Source of the DNA: Desulfobulbaceae bacterium
Lineage (GTDB): Bacteria; Desulfobacterota; Desulfobulbia; Desulfobulbales; Desulfobulbaceae
Assembly (NCBI GenBank): GCA_015493715.1
Contig: WGCP01000217.1
Location: forward strand, 1 to 40,935
Reading direction: 5' to 3'
Length of the DNA stretch: 40,935 nt
Shown here piece after piece: positions 1 to 8,839 of this stretch. Positions within the stretch are counted from its first letter, which is position 1, and every line of letters begins with the position of its first letter. A model generated the notes under the pieces. It saw only the letters and a list, made by a program, of their open reading frames with translations. It did no database searches and was not told the DNA's origin. The translations under genes were made by a program, and so were the position numbers.

Positions 1-103
1 CCTCAAGGCTCGTTGTAGACTACAACGTTGATAGGTCGGGTGTGGAAGCGTGGCAACACGTGGAGCTAACCGATACTAATAAGCCGTGCGGCTTAACCAT
101 ATC
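1..103 (+). rRNA. 23S ribosomal RNA, 3' end (partial, truncated by window start)
   Basis: Conserved 23S 3'-terminal sequence '...acgttgataggtcgggtgtggaagcgtggcaacacgtggagctaaccgatactaataagccgtgcggctta'. Exact 3' end estimated. Confidence 0.93.
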
Positions 104-234
104 CTTTTTAAATAAAGTTATAGATTACCCTGCTATTCAATTCTCAAAGGTTTTTTTTCCCTTTGTTTGTCCACAAGAAATCTATTGGACAAATCGACAT
201 GGGAAAAGATACAAAGAGAAAAGAGTATAAAAAT

Positions 235-351
<117 letters not shown>

Positions 352-360
352 CTTTCTACA

Positions 361-400
361 ATCCTCTTAGGATGCTTCGCATCTTAAGAGGATTTTTTTT
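361..400 (+). terminator. Rho-independent terminator of the rRNA operon
   Basis: Hairpin ATCCTCTTAgGATGC-ttc-GCATCTTAAGAGGAT followed by an 8-T run. Confidence 0.88.
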
Positions 401-442
401 GTGTTGTGCTCCCCTGCAAGTTCTCTTTGTTTGTTAAACACC

Positions 443-676
443 TCACTCAAAAGAGTACTTTCCTCGTATTCTTCGAGGCAGCTTGTTGGTGTACTTCCCT
501 GCAAGAAACTGCTTAAATTCACAAAGAGTATCCAGCCTGCCCTGCTGAAATTCCACGTCGGAATTTTCTTCGGCCAGGATATTCATCTCCTCTGTCGTCT
601 CTTCCATACGCTTTTGAATAAGAGCGTAAAGATCTATTAAATACGTATGAGACATGGCAGCTAATAATATCTCCAA
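443..676 (-). CDS. Small hypothetical helical protein (paralogue-like to the neighbouring 661..858 ORF)
   Basis: 77 aa ORF (TTG start at 676, or ATG at about 655) overlapping the upstream ORF end. Shares a 'GRL..L..F+QFL..K' pattern with the next ORF. Confidence 0.55.
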   Translation of the reverse strand: MEILLAAMSHTYLIDLYALIQKRMEETTEEMNILAEENSDVEFQQGRLDTLCEFKQFLAGKYTNKLPRRIRGKYSFE

Positions 677-858
677 TTTTTCAAATCTATCTTTTCATTG
701 AGGTACTGTCGCATCGTATTGAGCTCGAAGAGCCGCCCCTCAAAATAACGACGAGTTTTTTCATCGTCCCCCTTCACTGCTCTATTTTTTCCTTCCTCGG
801 CCAGCCTTATTTTGTGACCGAGGAACTTATGGATTTCTACAGAAAAGATGTGGGCCAC
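661..858 (-). CDS. Small hypothetical helical protein
   Basis: 65 aa ORF, co-oriented with and overlapping the 443..676 ORF. '...EGRLFELNTMRQYLNEKIDLK...' resembles '...QGRLDTLCEFKQFLAGKYTNK...'. Confidence 0.55.
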   Translation of the reverse strand: MAHIFSVEIHKFLGHKIRLAEEGKNRAVKGDDEKTRRYFEGRLFELNTMRQYLNEKIDLKNWRYY

Positions 859-923
859 GATTCTCCTCCGACTTGATTATTCCACTAAAACCTCTCCTTT
901 ATTATGAGCCTTTCAATCAATTA

Positions 924-1868
924 TCAAACCAAGCGTCTACACAATCGGGCAAATCCTCCCGGGACAGAGCCTGAAGACCAGTAAACCTTGCCCTGCCTGT
1001 AATCCACGAACCAGTAACCGGTTGGTATGCGACGGGCATCAACGAAAACAAATGGCTGTTCTGTGGAAAAACAGGAATGAAGATACATACCCTTCTCGTT
1101 TGGACACGGTTCCATAAGCGACATCGCCTCGGCAAGAGTCGGTACCCGCCAATCATGAGCCCCAGCAAAACCCTCCATATTCAACTGTTCAATAGTTTTT
1201 TTCATGGTCCGCTTTGAACAGAGATCCAGACCGCACCTCTGCCATACAAGCCCTGTCCGCTCATCAATAACAGTCAGGCCATCACCACCATCGGCTAAAA
1301 AATTATCAAACTTTCCCTGGGGATTTATTGCCGCATCAAAAAAATTCCAACCAAGAATCAACTGATGCATCTGATCATCATCAAGGCTGAGACGCTCAAC
1401 CGAGAAATTAACCATTTCTCCTTGGAAGCCTGTTGCGCCACAGGCAGGAAGAGCAGCTCCCGGTGACTCATCTTTGGGTTGCTCCGATTCGACAGGGACT
1501 ATAAAAGGACTCTCTTCCAGGTCTATAACATTGGTGCGCAACCAATCTTTGAGGGTGGAATCAATCGGAAAATTATCTCTTGCTGACGGGGTAGCACCCT
1601 GATGAACTATACAGTCGACAAGCAGGTCCACAGGGGCTGTTATCTCGGCCAGAATATGCACAAATCCGGTACCGCGTTCCATGAGATAAAGTATGGGCGT
1701 ATCTCCCCAATTATCAATAAAAAAATAACAAATCCTTTCATCGCCTGTTCTCAACTCTTCCCGTAACCCCTTGGCGTTGAATGTACAAAACGCCAAGTCC
1801 GGGGTCATATCCCACTCAATTGTTGCAGCAGTCGAATCACTTATTTGCAACCTGTCAAATATTCCCAT
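924..1868 (-). CDS. DUF1566 (Lcl C-terminal-like) domain protein
   Basis: C-terminal half 'GLTVIDERTGLVWQRCG...AHDWRVPTLAEAMSLM...YWFVDYRQGKVYWSSGSVPGGFARLCR' matches the DUF1566 pattern (TGLMWQ...WRLPT..E...ARLCR). Confidence 0.75.
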   Translation of the reverse strand: MGIFDRLQISDSTAATIEWDMTPDLAFCTFNAKGLREELRTGDERICYFFIDNWGDTPILYLMERGTGFVHILAEITAPVDLLVDCIVHQGATPSARDNFPIDSTLKDWLRTNVIDLEESPFIVPVESEQPKDESPGAALPACGATGFQGEMVNFSVERLSLDDDQMHQLILGWNFFDAAINPQGKFDNFLADGGDGLTVIDERTGLVWQRCGLDLCSKRTMKKTIEQLNMEGFAGAHDWRVPTLAEAMSLMEPCPNEKGMYLHSCFSTEQPFVFVDARRIPTGYWFVDYRQGKVYWSSGSVPGGFARLCRRLV

Positions 1869-1936
1869 GGTAGCACCTGGTTAAATTCCCTGAGAAAAAG
1901 TCGGCCATCGCTTGGCAAGGCGATACCAACAATAAT

Positions 1937-2872
1937 TCACTTCGACGGGATGGCCTTAAAACGTTTAAGGATCCGTCCACATACATCTTGCCCTTCTCCC
2001 CCCCCTTGCTGCAAGTCATCAACCAGGGGCAACAACTCTTGAATAAGTTGTTTTTCCACAGGGTCCAGAGAAGCAATAAACCGTCTTCCCTCTCGATATT
2101 GTTTTACCCAGAATTGCCGGCTGGTTTCATGGTGAAGACACCCCTGCTTAACCCTGTCCAACCATAACCGACTTGGTAACCGGCTTTTCTTGATGGCGGT
2201 TGCCTGGGAGCGACGAATGTTTACAGCATGACTTTCACCCGATGTCCGCAGTTTGTTCTTTGTTGCAGTTGATTGCGGCTGTATATAATCTTCAGCATCA
2301 TGATCAGTCATCTTCATCGAAGATGCGGAGGAAGACACAGTATCCGGAAGGCGAACTCCATATACGGTCGAATCCCGCCTCTTACCGTTACCCGCCTCTA
2401 CGGGCATGGATTTTTTTGCGGTTGAGTCTTTCTGCAGTTCCGGAGCAAGAGTACTCTTGCGCGTGACCATGGTTTTCATTGGTCGTAATTCAATCGGCGA
2501 TGGAGCGTCGCTGGTAATATTTAAAAACAGAACCACCGAGGCGGCTGCGGCAAGAAAAGAACCGGCCCATACAATAAATCTCGGCCGAAACACCTTATGA
2601 GTGGTATCTTTATTCCTTTTCTTGTCAAAACGAACTATTTTCGAGAGTTCTACCCAATGTTGATAACAGCCTGAACAATTCGCCAAATGGAGAAGATACT
2701 GTTCTCCCTCCTCCGTTGAGCAGGCGCCATCAACCAGGGCCGCCATTTCCTCATCCGAAAGACAGGAACCTTCCTCATCATTGCTACCGGAAAGGGCCAG
2801 ACCCAGCAGGGCCGTCCTCTTGTCCGCATCATTTGATCGATGTATTGAATATCGTTTTGCCATTTTCAGCAC
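1937..2872 (-). CDS. Putative anti-sigma factor with N-terminal zf-HC2-type zinc-binding motif and one TM helix
   Basis: 'LSDEEMAALVDGACSTEEGEQYLLHLANCSGCYQHW' resembles the zf-HC2 HxxxCxxC motif. TM helix 'FIVWAGSFLAAAASVVLFLNI'. Directly downstream of a sigma factor-like gene. Confidence 0.7.
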   Translation of the reverse strand: MLKMAKRYSIHRSNDADKRTALLGLALSGSNDEEGSCLSDEEMAALVDGACSTEEGEQYLLHLANCSGCYQHWVELSKIVRFDKKRNKDTTHKVFRPRFIVWAGSFLAAAASVVLFLNITSDAPSPIELRPMKTMVTRKSTLAPELQKDSTAKKSMPVEAGNGKRRDSTVYGVRLPDTVSSSASSMKMTDHDAEDYIQPQSTATKNKLRTSGESHAVNIRRSQATAIKKSRLPSRLWLDRVKQGCLHHETSRQFWVKQYREGRRFIASLDPVEKQLIQELLPLVDDLQQGGGEGQDVCGRILKRFKAIPSK

Positions 2873-2936
2873 CTATCCATATATTCAGACGGACAAAACA
2901 ACTTTATTTGTCGTCCCGTACCGGTCAGCGCTTCCT

Positions 2937-3764
2937 TTACTCTTCATGCAACAGTTGCCGCAGTTCATCACTGATCCCCACTCGATCAAATTCGCACCGC
3001 AATCGAGAAAGTAGACGCCGCAGTTTCCCGTGAACCTGATTTGCATTAAGCCCAAGCATTTCCCCTGCCCAGGTAACGGAAAGATCCTCCTGAAAACAGA
3101 GCTTAAGTAAAAGACGTTCTTGAGCATCAAGATCAAGGGAAAAGTTATCGGTGAAAAGCGACACAGCCTGGACTTCGGAAATGCTCTGACCACTTTTGCT
3201 GAAAAGCAGTTCAAAAAAGGTCTCGCGTTCTTTTGCCAATATCTGTTGTTCAGGAGTCGGAATTGCCGAATGCATCCTTTCCTGATCCTGCACCGTCTTC
3301 TCATTGATCTCATCCAGAGAGATTTCACTTCCCTGATGACGGCCGCAATGAATAATGCGCTCCAGAATTTTCCATGCCGCATTCTCCACCTCTGCCCGCA
3401 AATATTTTCCGCTTCGGGTAATAACCGTTTCGACGGCATCAGCAACAGCAAAACGCTGCAGGCAGAGAAGTTGAAAGAGAACGAGCCAGATACCGCCCAG
3501 ATCCATCACCCATGTCGGAGGTCGCAGGCGCCCGTATTTTTTTCGGGAAAAATCTTCAAGAAGGCGAATACAGAGAGAGGAGAGATAGGTGGAAAACTTT
3601 GCCCGTCCACTGAAGGCGCGCAGCCGGTGATAATCATCCTCTTCAAGACGATTCAGCAGGTAAAGCGCAGCCTCCTCGGCAAGGGTGTCGTCCGTAAATC
3701 TACGCCCGGCAATTGAATTGATCAACGGCCAAGCCGCTGTCAGCTCCTGTTTGTAATCAATCAA
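2937..3764 (-). CDS. Sigma-70 family (ECF-like) RNA polymerase sigma factor
   Basis: Region 2-like 'FSGRAKFSTYLSSLCIRLLEDFSRKKYGR'. Region 4-like 'LDAQERLLLKLCFQEDLSVTWAGEMLGLNANQVHGKLRRLLSRLRCEF'. Long linker between them. Paired with an anti-sigma gene. Confidence 0.72.
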   Translation of the reverse strand: MIDYKQELTAAWPLINSIAGRRFTDDTLAEEAALYLLNRLEEDDYHRLRAFSGRAKFSTYLSSLCIRLLEDFSRKKYGRLRPPTWVMDLGGIWLVLFQLLCLQRFAVADAVETVITRSGKYLRAEVENAAWKILERIIHCGRHQGSEISLDEINEKTVQDQERMHSAIPTPEQQILAKERETFFELLFSKSGQSISEVQAVSLFTDNFSLDLDAQERLLLKLCFQEDLSVTWAGEMLGLNANQVHGKLRRLLSRLRCEFDRVGISDELRQLLHEE

Positions 3765-3789
3765 TATTTCAATTCCATAGAAGCCGGCA

Positions 3790-3895
3790 TGGCTGGACCA
3801 GATTTTTAAACGTCACAGCCACAACCAGATAAGCGTAGACTTCGACAATGAAAATAGCCCGGAGCGGAAACAGTTCGTGGGCTATTTTCAGACAA
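3790..3895. repeat. Dispersed intergenic repeat C (copy C1), with a 12-bp perfect hairpin
   Basis: 'ATGGCTGGACCAGATTTTTAAACGTCACAGCCACAA' recurs (inverted) near 18894-18929. Hairpin TGAAAATAGCCC (3849-3860) / GGGCTATTTTCA (3879-3890). Confidence 0.7.
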
Positions 3896-3968
3896 GAGAA
3901 AAACTATTTCATAGTTCTACAACACCACATTTTCAGCTTCCTGCAACCTCTTTCATCACTCTAAATAC

Positions 3969-4121
3969 GTAACCGTTCAGCGGGAACGACAAGTTTATGA
4001 AAATCTCCGGCCTGTAATCGTTTTCCAGTGCCTTAGATTTGTTCATTTTTGACTTTGAAGCATACTCGTGCTATTCGAGAAGACAAAAATGGACGAAGAT
4101 GAGGTGCTGGTGAACGATTAC
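3969..4121. mobile_element. MITE-like element D, 153 bp, flanked by 8-bp direct repeat CTAAATAC
   Basis: Ends GTAACCGTTCAGC... and ...TGAACGATTAC (imperfect TIR). CTAAATAC at 3961-3968 and 4122-4129. No ORF inside. Confidence 0.75.
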
Positions 4122-4247
4122 CTAAATACGATGGTATCTCCTTCTAAATAAAAAAACAGCAGAAAAAAGCGACAAATTTTCTCTTTATGGCCGTCACTAT
4201 AGGCAAGAATAAAAAAACCATTTCATTAAAGCTCAAGGAGGATTGCC

Positions 4248-5951
4248 ATGGCTCGCTGTCAACAATTTATCATCGCGGTTTGTATACTCGCCCTCTTCGG
4301 TTGTTCAACCCCCGGCGAACAACCAACAAAAAACACTCCCAATAAACCCCGGTCGGTTAATGTGTCCGTCCATAAACAAAATCCATCCGTTGCCGATAAG
4401 GCAGCGCTCTCGATCAAAAATACCAGGCAACGTAATGTCGCAGAACTTCAATTAAAAAGCATGCAGGGTACATATCAGCCCATATTGGGTAGAACAATGC
4501 CTGCCCCGGAAGAAGGCATGTGGCTTCCGCCGGTCCGGAACAGGGAATCCTACAATGCAATGACGGAAAACGGATTTATTACAACCAACAATGATCCTCT
4601 CTCCACCTTTTCCATTGATGTGGATACGGCTTCTTACAGCAATATCAGGCGTTTTATCAACCAGGGAACCCTGCCGCCTGTCGGGGCGGTCCGTATTGAG
4701 GAAATGATCAATTATTTTTCCTATTCCTATCCACAGCCCACAGGAAAACATCCTGTTTCCATCACGAGCGAGCTTGGCCCCTGCCCCTGGAAGAAAGGTC
4801 ACAAACTAGTACGTATCGGCCTGAAGGCCCATGATATCAATAGAAAAGACTTGCCGCCATCGAATCTAATTTTCCTGATTGATGTCTCCGGATCCATGGC
4901 GGCAACCAATAAATTACCGCTATTGAAACAGGCCATGAAAATGCTTGTTCGACAGCTGGATAAAGATGATCGAATCTCAATGGTCGTCTATGCCGGAATG
5001 GACAGCATCGCTCTTGAGCCGACGGCCGGATCCGACCGGGAAAAAATCATGGCCGCCATCGACTCCCTTGGCGCCGGCGGGTCCACCCACGCATCAAGCG
5101 GTATAATTACCGCTTACAAGCTGGCAAAACAGGTCTATATGCCGGAAGGCAATAATCGGATCATCCTGGCCTCCGATGGGGACTTTAACGTCGGCGTTAC
5201 CAGTAGAGGCGAATTGCAACGACTCATCGAAGAAAAGAGAAAATCCGGAATCTATCTCACCGTACTCGGCTTCGGCATGGGTAACTATCACGACGATACC
5301 ATGGAAATTCTGGCGGATAAGGGGAATGGCAATTATGCCTACATCGACAACCTGCTGGAGGCCAAAAAGGTCATGGTTAAGGAGATGAGCGGTACCATGT
5401 TTACCCTGGCCAGGGACGTTAAACTGCAGATTGAATTCAATCCGGCAAAGGTTGCCGCCTATAGGCTCATCGGCTATGAAAACAGGGCATTGGCCGATGA
5501 GGATTTTAACAACGACAGCAAAGATGCCGGAGAAATAGGGGTCGGCCACACGATCACCGCCCTGTATGAACTCATTCCAGCCGGCAGCACGGATGTGCCG
5601 TCGGTTGATCCACTTAAATACCGAAAAATTGCAGGGGCGACGCAAGCAAAATATCAAGATGAAATTATGACCATCAAACTTCGTTACAAGCCTCTCAAAA
5701 GTGACACATCCCTTCTCATGAGTAAACCCGTCAAAGACGAGACGACATCGCTCTCACAGACAAGTAATGATTTCCGTTTTACCGCCGCCGTCGCTGCCTT
5801 CGGTATGATTCTCGAACATTCACAATTCCAGGGCGATTTCAATTTTGAAAAAATACTCACCCTGGCAAAAAAGGCGCGAGGCAAGGATGAAGAGGGCTAT
5901 CGGGCGGAATTCATCCGGCTGGTGGAAACCAGTCAGTTACTTGAAAAGTAG
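4248..5951 (+). CDS. von Willebrand factor type A domain lipoprotein (YfbK-like, with C-terminal DUF3520-like region)
   Basis: Lipoprotein signal 'ILALFGCSTPG'. MIDAS motif 'FLIDVSGSM'. 'DPLSTFSIDVDTASYSNIRRFINQGTLPPVGAVRIEEMINYF' is typical of YfbK-type VWA proteins. Confidence 0.9.
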   Translation: MARCQQFIIAVCILALFGCSTPGEQPTKNTPNKPRSVNVSVHKQNPSVADKAALSIKNTRQRNVAELQLKSMQGTYQPILGRTMPAPEEGMWLPPVRNRESYNAMTENGFITTNNDPLSTFSIDVDTASYSNIRRFINQGTLPPVGAVRIEEMINYFSYSYPQPTGKHPVSITSELGPCPWKKGHKLVRIGLKAHDINRKDLPPSNLIFLIDVSGSMAATNKLPLLKQAMKMLVRQLDKDDRISMVVYAGMDSIALEPTAGSDREKIMAAIDSLGAGGSTHASSGIITAYKLAKQVYMPEGNNRIILASDGDFNVGVTSRGELQRLIEEKRKSGIYLTVLGFGMGNYHDDTMEILADKGNGNYAYIDNLLEAKKVMVKEMSGTMFTLARDVKLQIEFNPAKVAAYRLIGYENRALADEDFNNDSKDAGEIGVGHTITALYELIPAGSTDVPSVDPLKYRKIAGATQAKYQDEIMTIKLRYKPLKSDTSLLMSKPVKDETTSLSQTSNDFRFTAAVAAFGMILEHSQFQGDFNFEKILTLAKKARGKDEEGYRAEFIRLVETSQLLEK

Positions 5952-5999
5952 CGAATGATTCCACTCGCCGTATCATATCATGCGAGATAGAGGATGGTT

Positions 6000-6029
6000 A
6001 ACCCGGGCAGTTTTCTACCCGGGTTTTCT
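6000..6029 (+). terminator. Rho-independent terminator downstream of the VWA gene
   Basis: AACCCGGG-cagttttcta-CCCGGGTT followed by TTCT. Confidence 0.65.
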
Positions 6030-6387
6030 ATGAACAGCAGGTCTCTGCCGAACAGAGTCGCAAATCCGGTGTCGGGATGGGGACTCCTTCCGTGGAAACC
6101 CTATCTCCTTCCCACAGCCAGATGGGAAGATTTTTTTGATCGGGCAGGTAACCGAAAAATCCAGCCGCTTTTGTGACAAAACGAAACTGTTCGCCGGTCA
6201 ATCGGGCAACAGGCGTTTTACCGCTGATAAAATATTCCATCCGGCCATCACTGCTGACAAAAAGTCGGTTGCCTTTCTTTTTCATGATACTTTCACGTAA
6301 AAACCTAACGGAACAAAGCTTCAATTTACCGTTTTTGCGGAAAGAAAAAGCGAACATTGTCTGTCGTACTATCATTTTGTATTTCAT
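6028..6387 (-). CDS. Small hypothetical protein
   Basis: 119 aa ORF preceded on the minus strand by a strong Shine-Dalgarno (AAAGGAGG, 6 nt before ATG). No recognised domain. Confidence 0.5.
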   Translation of the reverse strand: MKYKMIVRQTMFAFSFRKNGKLKLCSVRFLRESIMKKKGNRLFVSSDGRMEYFISGKTPVARLTGEQFRFVTKAAGFFGYLPDQKNLPIWLWEGDRVSTEGVPIPTPDLRLCSAETCCS

Positions 6388-6559
6388 ACAAACCTCCTTT
6401 AGAGTGAGGAATCAGGATCGATTCTCGTACGTCACGATCCCCTACTGAGTTTGACACGTTTCATTATTTTCCTTGACTCTACCAGAGGTGGTCTGTCATA
6501 TAGTGACAGGCGGTGTTATTTTTTTCATTTTTTTCATTTTTTTCGGATACCACATAAAA

Positions 6560-6753
6560 GATGGTCTCGTAAAAAGTCCAGACAATGCCTAAAGATGGCT
6601 ATGTGAAAATACAGATATACAAAGCGAGACTCCGGGTAAGCGTAGACTCCAAGGAGTAGTGTTCTGTGGCGGGTCTTAATTATTACATGTAGTTTACCCA
6701 CGAATCGCCACAGGACACACGACACCGTAGATCGAAGTTTTTACGACGCTATC
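6560..6753. mobile_element. MITE-like element A (copy A1), 194 bp, flanked by 6-bp direct repeat ATAAAA
   Basis: TIRs GATGGTCTCGTAAAAAGTC / GAAGTTTTTACGACGCTATC. Internal hairpin CTGTGGCG/CGCCACAG. ATAAAA on both sides. Homologous to 9746-9930. Confidence 0.85.
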
Positions 6754-6808
6754 ATAAAAAAAACCTGCGTGGCGCACTCTCCCGGCAGGACCAATTCGGT
6801 GCACAACG

Positions 6809-7741
6809 ATGTCCGTCCTTGAGCGAATCTATTTTTTCCATGGAAAAATTCAGTCCGGCGGCTATCCCAATACCAGCCACCTGATCGATGAATTTGAAAT
6901 TTCGCAGTCCACCGCGCACCGGGATATTGCCTACCTGCGGGAACGATTGCTGGCACCGCTGGCATTCGACACCAAAAAAAACGGCTTTTACTATACAAAA
7001 ACGTTCCGACTTCCCTTTGAAAACAGTCCCGCCATGACCATGATTCTTGGTCTGCTCGGTAATATGGCCGAAGAAACCGGGCTGACCGAACTCCCCGAAC
7101 TTGCGGCAATCAAACAACGGTTGCAGGAGGTTCTTTTCCCAGGACAGCGCAACATGGGCGATCTTGTCTACTGTGAATGGGTGGAGAAGGAACTGATCAA
7201 CAAGCACATATTTTCCACCGTGCTGAACGGCCTGAGAGAACAACAGCAACTCCGTGTAACCTATCGCGCCGGAAGCGGCCATATAAGCACTCGCACAATC
7301 GAGCCGTTGAAGCTGATTAACTACCAGGGACGCTGGTATCTGCTGGCCTGGTGCAGAACCAAAAAAAACCGCCGAATGTTCCACCTGGCTCGGATACAAG
7401 AGGCCCGGATACTGCAGGAACCGGTCAATCGGAGTCTGGACGGTGATGATAGCTGGCTGCAGGCAAGTTTCGGCATTTTCAAGGGACCCGCCACATCAAA
7501 GGTATCCATCAGATTTACCGGTACAGCGGCCGAGATTGTTCGCCATCAGATATGGCACCATCAGCAGAAAATCGAGGATGAAAAAGACTCCATCCGGTTG
7601 ACCCTGCCTATTGCCGATGATCGGGAATTGATAATGAAGGTGCTGCAATTCGGCGCCCGGGCGGAAATTCTTTGTCCGAAGAAACTACGGCGGCGACTTG
7701 CTGAAGAAATAAAAAAAATGGCGAAAAACTATAAGCCCTGA
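6809..7741 (+). CDS. HTH/WYL-domain transcriptional regulator
   Basis: N-terminal HTH 'LIDEFEISQSTAHRDIAYLRERL' and WYL core 'RTIEPLKLINYQGRWYLLAWCRTKKNRRMFHLARI'. Confidence 0.9.
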   Translation: MSVLERIYFFHGKIQSGGYPNTSHLIDEFEISQSTAHRDIAYLRERLLAPLAFDTKKNGFYYTKTFRLPFENSPAMTMILGLLGNMAEETGLTELPELAAIKQRLQEVLFPGQRNMGDLVYCEWVEKELINKHIFSTVLNGLREQQQLRVTYRAGSGHISTRTIEPLKLINYQGRWYLLAWCRTKKNRRMFHLARIQEARILQEPVNRSLDGDDSWLQASFGIFKGPATSKVSIRFTGTAAEIVRHQIWHHQQKIEDEKDSIRLTLPIADDRELIMKVLQFGARAEILCPKKLRRRLAEEIKKMAKNYKP

Positions 7742-7824
7742 CCGCACTGCCCGCTCTTTCCAGAACCACCATGCTTTCTCCATGAAAAAATCAAAGAAGA
7801 AAGTAGTTACATAAGGAAACTATC

Positions 7825-8835
7825 ATGCACGACAAAACTATCGCCGTTGTCCTGGCCGCCGGCAAGGGAACCCGTATGAAATCAGATCGCGCCAAGGTCC
7901 TGCATGAGGTCTTTTTCAAGCCCATGCTCCATCATGTGCTTGATGCAGTCATCGGGGCAGGCATTGAGCACATGGCCGTCATTGTCGGCCATCAGAGGAA
8001 AAAAGTCCTGGCCGCCATTGACCAATACGCCCACCTGCCCGTCATCCAGAGGGAACAACTGGGCACAGGTCATGCCGTACTCTGTACGAAAAAGGCCTGT
8101 GAAAAGAGCGGACAGGTCATGATTCTGTGCGGAGATACTCCACTTATCAGGTCGCAAACCCTTCAAAAAATGCTCAAGGATCATCAACAGAACAATGCTA
8201 TCATTACTCTGATGACCACCGTGCTTGAAGATCCCTTCGGCTACGGCCGGGTTATCACTGATGAGAATGGAAATATCATCAGAATCGTTGAGCAGAAAGA
8301 CGCCGATGATAAACAACGAGAGATACGGGAAATCAATACCGGCATCTACCTTGTCGAGAAAGAATTTCTCTTTCAGGCCCTGCAAGAGGTGGGCACCGAC
8401 AACAGCCAAGGAGAGGTCTACCTGACCGACATTATTGCAATAGCCCGCAGAAATGGCCATGCGGTCCATAAATTTTTCCATCCCCATGCCATTGATGTTC
8501 TGGGGGTTAATTCGAGGGTTGAGCTGGCCCAGGCCCACGGGGAACTGCGGATGCGCCATAACCGCAAGGTCATGCGCAGCGGGGTGACCATGTACGCACC
8601 GGAAACGATCCTGCTTGATCCGGAAAGCAGGATCAGTCGGGATACCATCATCCATGGGGGAGTGCAGATAACCGGTCGGTCCGAGGTGGGGCAAAATGCA
8701 CGGCTGGAAACAGGCGTGGTCCTGCAGAAAGCTACATTGGGCGCACACGCCGTTATCGGCGCCCACAGTGTTTTACACAACTGTACCGTGGAGGCGGAAG
8801 AACATATTCCGCCCCTGACCTACAAAGTCGGCTGA
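7825..8835 (+). CDS. GlmU-like nucleotidyltransferase (UDP-GlcNAc pyrophosphorylase-type domain with a short left-handed beta-helix tail)
   Basis: 'VVLAAGKGTRMKSDRAKVLHEV', 'QREQLGTGHAVLCTKKA', 'LCGDTPLI', 'GYGRVITDENGNIIRIVEQKDA', 'EINTGIYLVEKEFLF'. Only 336 aa. Confidence 0.85.
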   Translation: MHDKTIAVVLAAGKGTRMKSDRAKVLHEVFFKPMLHHVLDAVIGAGIEHMAVIVGHQRKKVLAAIDQYAHLPVIQREQLGTGHAVLCTKKACEKSGQVMILCGDTPLIRSQTLQKMLKDHQQNNAIITLMTTVLEDPFGYGRVITDENGNIIRIVEQKDADDKQREIREINTGIYLVEKEFLFQALQEVGTDNSQGEVYLTDIIAIARRNGHAVHKFFHPHAIDVLGVNSRVELAQAHGELRMRHNRKVMRSGVTMYAPETILLDPESRISRDTIIHGGVQITGRSEVGQNARLETGVVLQKATLGAHAVIGAHSVLHNCTVEAEEHIPPLTYKVG

Positions 8836-8839
8836 TGCC

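Noticed and set aside
6517-6543. Tandem (TTTTTTCAT)-like repeats before element A1
   Set aside because: Only about three short T-rich units; compatible with simple-sequence slippage, and too short to interpret.
7882-8766. 294-aa minus-strand ORF
   Set aside because: Antisense to the GlmU-like gene; no domain signal.
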